Source of the DNA: Desulfobacteraceae bacterium
Lineage (GTDB): Bacteria; Desulfobacterota; Desulfobacteria; Desulfobacterales; Desulfobacteraceae
DNA: 9,751 nt
Reading direction: 5' to 3'
Assembly (NCBI GenBank): GCA_015486915.1
Contig: WFQS01000045.1
Location: forward strand, 1-9,751
Position 1 is the stretch's first letter; every line of letters starts with the position of its first letter. The position numbers and the translations under genes were made by a program. Shown piece after piece: positions 7,585 through 9,751 of this stretch. The notes under the pieces are model-generated. The model saw only the letters and a program-made list of their open reading frames with translations, did not search any database and was not told the DNA's origin.

Positions 7585-7759
7585 ACTTCAATTAGGGAAC
7601 TGGAAGAAAATAATATACGTATATCGTGCAGTACTTTTGTTCGTTTTCAAGGCGTGATGACAGGTGCATAGTCAAACTATGTGCCTGTTATCACAACAGA
7701 GAAAACGGGCAAAAGGGCAAACAGGATGCGTAAATTCTTTTTTGGAAGTTCCCTTAAGT
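7585..7759. repeat. ~175-bp imperfect palindrome, candidate dispersed miniature element
   Basis: The core is an 18-bp stem, GTGATGACAGGTGCATAG (7654-7671) against CTATGTGCCTGTTATCAC (7677-7694), loop TCAAA; its only three deviations are G-T pairs, so it would fold perfectly as RNA. CGTTTTC (7642-7648) pairs with GAAAACG (7701-7707), and AGGGAACT (7594-7601) with AGTTCCCT (7747-7754), with ACTT/AAGT (7585-7588, 7756-7759) outside. The arms between these blocks are also recognisably related in inverted orientation. The element fills the gap downstream of the epimerase gene, contains no open frame of note and has no T-run after the core stem, so it is not a plain terminator. A repeat family or non-autonomous transposon is the best reading; copy number cannot be seen from one window. 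Confidence 0.7.
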
Positions 7760-7825
7760 AGAACATTCTGCAAAAGTTTTAAAATTAGGTGTGATATTTT
7801 TTACATGCAGGAAACAAAAACAGGA

Positions 7826-7866
7826 AACAAAAAAAGGGATTAACTGAAAAATGGTTAATCCCTTTT
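7826..7866 (-). terminator. Rho-independent terminator of the tRNA gene (possibly bidirectional)
   Basis: AAAAGGGATTAAC (7832-7844) and GTTAATCCCTTTT (7854-7866) form a perfect 13-bp stem with a 9-base loop. Read on the minus strand the stem runs into a T-run (7826-7835), placed 8 bases after the encoded CCA of the tRNA. On the plus strand it runs into TTTTATTTTA, so it may also stop transcripts arriving from the epimerase side. Confidence 0.85.
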
Positions 7867-7873
7867 ATTTTAC

Positions 7874-7949
7874 TGGTAGGCACGAGCAGACTTGAACTGC
7901 TGACATCTACCATGTCGAGGTAGCGCTCTACCAACTGAGCTACGCGCCT
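7874..7949 (-). tRNA. tRNA-Val (anticodon GAC), CCA encoded
   Basis: The minus strand folds as a complete 76-nt cloverleaf: acceptor AGGCGCG with CGTGCCT (one G-T pair), TA, D stem GCTC/GAGC with loop AGTTGGTA, anticodon stem CTACC/GGTAG around loop TCGACAT, variable region ATGTC, T stem AGCAG/CTGCT with loop TTCAAGT, discriminator A and encoded CCA. Loop positions 34-36 read GAC, and A73 fits valine. Position 33 is C rather than the near-invariant T. Reading the T as position 33 would give CGA (serine), but serine tRNAs have a long variable arm, absent here. Confidence 0.9.
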
Positions 7950-7965
7950 GAAAAATTTTGATTTG

Positions 7966-7994
7966 TTAATAGCATTTGATTATTTTTATGTCAA
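7966..7994 (-). promoter_or_regulatory. Sigma70-type promoter of the tRNA gene
   Basis: On the minus strand TTGACA (7989-7994, perfect -35) is followed after 17 bases by TATTAA (7966-7971, four of six to TATAAT). The tRNA 5' end lies 17 bases beyond the -10 box, so the leader would be about 9-10 bases. This is the best promoter in the window. Confidence 0.8.
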
Positions 7995-8027
7995 GAAAAA
8001 TGAGATGAACTGTTTTTGAAAAATAAT

Positions 8028-8069
8028 CTGCATAGAAATAAGCTGCTCAAAAGAAGCTGCATAGAAATA
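8028..8069. repeat. Short direct repeat in the gap between lipoprotein and tRNA genes
   Basis: CTGCATAGAAATA occurs at 8028-8040 and again at 8057-8069, 29 bases apart start to start, and AAGCTGC is also repeated between them. No terminator is visible for the lipoprotein gene in 7995-8108. The repeat may be chance, a slippage product or a binding site pair. Confidence 0.4.
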
Positions 8070-8108
8070 GTCTGGGAGGAAACAATCTGTATTGATCTGA
8101 AAGTTGTG

Positions 8109-9386
8109 CTACTCAGAAATATGTGCTGCTTCAATATCAGATTTACTCACCGGTTTGGTTTTATTGACAGGAACAAATTTGATTGTAAGAGAAGCATCCT
8201 TTACATCGGATATCTCAATTCCAAAGGAATCAAATGTCTGCAGCATCAAAGCATTGGCAAGTTTTTTTGCGCTTCCGAGAAATTTTATGTCAGCCACGGC
8301 CTGGTCAGATCCAAGTTCCTTTGTCTGGATATCCTGAATTCCGTCCATTTTATTCATTATTCTTTTCAGCATGATGAAACTTGACAGATAGTCCGTTCCT
8401 TGAATTGTAATTTCAATGATCCCGGGACCGTTGTTCTGTTCGATAAGATTCTGATCTATTGCTGATACAAGTTCTTCTCCCGCAAGAGTACCCGCCTTGT
8501 TAAATGCTTCTTCGATACCGGTTTCACTGACAGAGTTTTGTGCTACGGCTTTTGTTTTTACAGAAGCTATTCTGTCACCGGTATCTGTCCTGAATGCTTT
8601 AAGGAAAATATCTGCCTGATATGATTTTTCATCTCCCATTGTATTTAATGTTTCCTTTGCCACGGCACTTCCGATAACAACTATATCCGCATTTATCTCA
8701 AGTCCAAGTTTGATTGCCGCATTGGAATCATGGATGGAATCAAAGGTGATGCCAAGGGTTTCAGGATCTGGTCTTGGATCACCTGTTCCGGCAATTTCAC
8801 AGATATGACTGTTTGTAATGTAAGCTGCAACAGCGTTTTCAGTTATGGATTTGTAAGGGAGAGGATTTTTACCCCACCAATACCTTGGCAGGATTTCTCC
8901 GGGGGCCTGTTCGGAGATAAGAAGTAACACCTTTGGAATTAGATTTTTTTTATTTAAAATGCCTTCTTCCGTAAAAAGCGCATTCAATGCTGCAGCATCT
9001 ATTTTTGATTCAACAGCAACAATATAGTGATTGCTTTTGTCAAGTTCATTTAAGAGCCTGTATGTTACAACATATTTTTGAGGATTTTCAAGCACATTGT
9101 CGTAAATAATACCAAGGTTTGCTGTAAGATCGGATCTTGTAAGCATGGATGAGACAACCTCGGCAACTGAAATTGAAATGGCTCTTTTAATTGCTCCATC
9201 CTTTGCAAAAGCGGTGTTCCCGTTCACAATTGCCCTGCTTCCAAGTGCGACAACCGTTTTTACATCGGCAGCGCCTGTGCCGCACTCACCCGATCCACAG
9301 CTGATCATCAGCATAATCATGATGACAAGGGGTAAGATGAGACTATGTATTCTGTTTTTTCTGTTAATGATATTAATTTTATTCAT
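8109..9386 (-). CDS. Predicted lipoprotein with FlgT-like N-terminal domain
   Basis: This 425-residue exported protein starts with a basic region and a hydrophobic stretch (16-28) ending in MISC, a type II signal peptide with the lipidated cysteine at residue 30; the mature start CGSGECGTG is flexible. Residues about 40-150 contain VVALGSRAIVNGNTAFAKDG followed by a helix and VTYRLLNEL...HYIVAVESKID, which resembles the N-terminal domain of flagellar assembly protein FlgT and related LPP20-like proteins. Residues about 150-310 (VLLLISEQAPGE, ADIVVIGSAV) look like the alpha/beta domain of FlgT-middle or TolB/CsgG-like proteins, and 315-405 form another small alpha/beta domain. The protein probably sits on the inner leaflet of the outer membrane. 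The start lies 5 bp after the polyprenyl synthase stop, with AAGAAAAG as a weak ribosome-binding site, so the two genes form an operon. No flagellar gene is nearby; the exact role is unknown. Confidence 0.8.
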   Translation of the reverse strand: MNKINIINRKNRIHSLILPLVIMIMLMISCGSGECGTGAADVKTVVALGSRAIVNGNTAFAKDGAIKRAISISVAEVVSSMLTRSDLTANLGIIYDNVLENPQKYVVTYRLLNELDKSNHYIVAVESKIDAAALNALFTEEGILNKKNLIPKVLLLISEQAPGEILPRYWWGKNPLPYKSITENAVAAYITNSHICEIAGTGDPRPDPETLGITFDSIHDSNAAIKLGLEINADIVVIGSAVAKETLNTMGDEKSYQADIFLKAFRTDTGDRIASVKTKAVAQNSVSETGIEEAFNKAGTLAGEELVSAIDQNLIEQNNGPGIIEITIQGTDYLSSFIMLKRIMNKMDGIQDIQTKELGSDQAVADIKFLGSAKKLANALMLQTFDSFGIEISDVKDASLTIKFVPVNKTKPVSKSDIEAAHISE

Positions 9387-9391
9387 AATTT

Positions 9392-9751
9392 TTATACTTT
9401 TCTTGCAACGGCATAATCAGCGAGCATCATCATCACATCTTTTGATTCTGAAGCCTCAAAAATATCAAGGCTCGATTTTGCCTTTTTGGCATGATAGTTT
9501 GCCTTTGATTCTGTATATTCAATTCCACTGTATTTGTAAAGCATGTCAGTTAAATTTTTAAAATCATTTTCATTAAACAGAGAAGCCTTAATGATTTTTT
9601 CCATCCACAGCCGGTCTTTTCTGTCTGCCCTGGCAAGGGCAGCGATAAGGGGCAGGGTGAGTTTTCCTTCCCTTAAATCTGCCCCGGGGTTTTTCCCCAT
9701 GGTAATGGCATCTGCCGTATAATCAAGGAGATCATCTGCCATCTGAAAGGC
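9392..9751 (-). CDS. ispB: Polyprenyl (octaprenyl-type) diphosphate synthase, C-terminal part
   Basis: The visible 119 residues are the C-terminal end of a trans-isoprenyl diphosphate synthase; the gene runs off the right edge of the window, so its start is not seen. The second aspartate-rich motif DDLLD, in FQMADDLLDYTAD, binds the magnesium-diphosphate of isopentenyl diphosphate. The following GADLREGKLTLPLI is typical of long-chain enzymes that make the quinone side chain (octaprenyl or longer), rather than of farnesyl synthases. The enzyme is cytoplasmic or membrane-associated and would serve menaquinone synthesis in an anaerobe. The C-terminal 60 residues are helical and end in VARKV. 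The lipoprotein gene follows 5 bp downstream on the same strand. The chain length of the product, and hence the symbol, is inferred from family resemblance only. Confidence 0.88.
   Translation of the reverse strand, partial: AFQMADDLLDYTADAITMGKNPGADLREGKLTLPLIAALARADRKDRLWMEKIIKASLFNENDFKNLTDMLYKYSGIEYTESKANYHAKKAKSSLDIFEASESKDVMMMLADYAVARKV

Noticed and set aside
7808..7833. Two tandem copies of CAGGAAACAAAAA
   Set aside because: It is a short A-rich duplication next to the terminator T-run; too simple to support a function, and no further copies make an array.
7874..7949. Reading the tRNA as serine with anticodon CGA
   Set aside because: That needs a shifted loop, and the 5-base variable region excludes a class II serine tRNA; the 5-bp anticodon stem places GAC at 34-36.
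8016..8384. Plus-strand open frames overlapping the lipoprotein gene 3' end
   Set aside because: They run antisense to a protein with a lipobox and domain structure, lack a ribosome-binding site and resemble no family.

Overview
The window is a moderately AT-rich stretch of a bacterial chromosome. The protein families suggest a Gram-negative member of the Desulfobacterota, plausibly Desulfobacteraceae-like: a fused ATP sulfurylase/APS kinase, a PilB/GspE ATPase with an MshEN-type N-terminus, a WbpP-type epimerase, a lipoprotein and a long-chain polyprenyl diphosphate synthase. The taxonomic placement is inference from gene content and style, not from a marker gene.

Layout. The plus strand carries five genes. 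(1) At 13-1734 is a two-domain protein with an ATP-sulfurylase-like N-terminus whose catalytic motifs are altered and an intact APS kinase C-terminus. (2) At 1894-3870 is an ABC-F type twin-ATPase with a charged coiled-coil tail, preceded by a 159-bp leader holding two related hairpins. (3-5) At 4042-7566 is a tight, probably co-transcribed group: a 76-residue two-helix membrane protein, a type IV pilus/type II secretion assembly ATPase with an extra cyclic-nucleotide-binding domain at its C-terminus, and a UDP-N-acetylglucosamine 4-epimerase of the WbpP/TviC type. A perfect inverted repeat lies just upstream of this group. The minus strand carries the end of a polyprenyl diphosphate synthase gene (9392-9751, cut by the window edge), a FlgT-like lipoprotein gene 5 bp behind it (8109-9386), and a tRNA-Val(GAC) gene (7874-7949) with its own sigma70-type promoter and terminator. 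The two gene sets converge on 7567-7826, which contains a ~175-bp imperfect palindrome that looks like a dispersed repeat or miniature mobile element.

How the genes may work together. The pilus ATPase appears to have a possible c-di-GMP-binding module at one end and a cNMP-binding module at the other, so it is a candidate for control of pilus or secretion activity by two signals. The epimerase supplies UDP-GalNAc or a related sugar for surface polysaccharide or glycosylation. The APS kinase supplies PAPS, the sulfate donor for sulfotransferases; a dissimilatory sulfate reducer would not need PAPS for respiration. A shared theme of cell-surface construction is reasonable but is inference. The most unusual points are the cNMP-domain fusion, the degraded sulfurylase active site, the palindromic element and the C33 in the tRNA anticodon loop.
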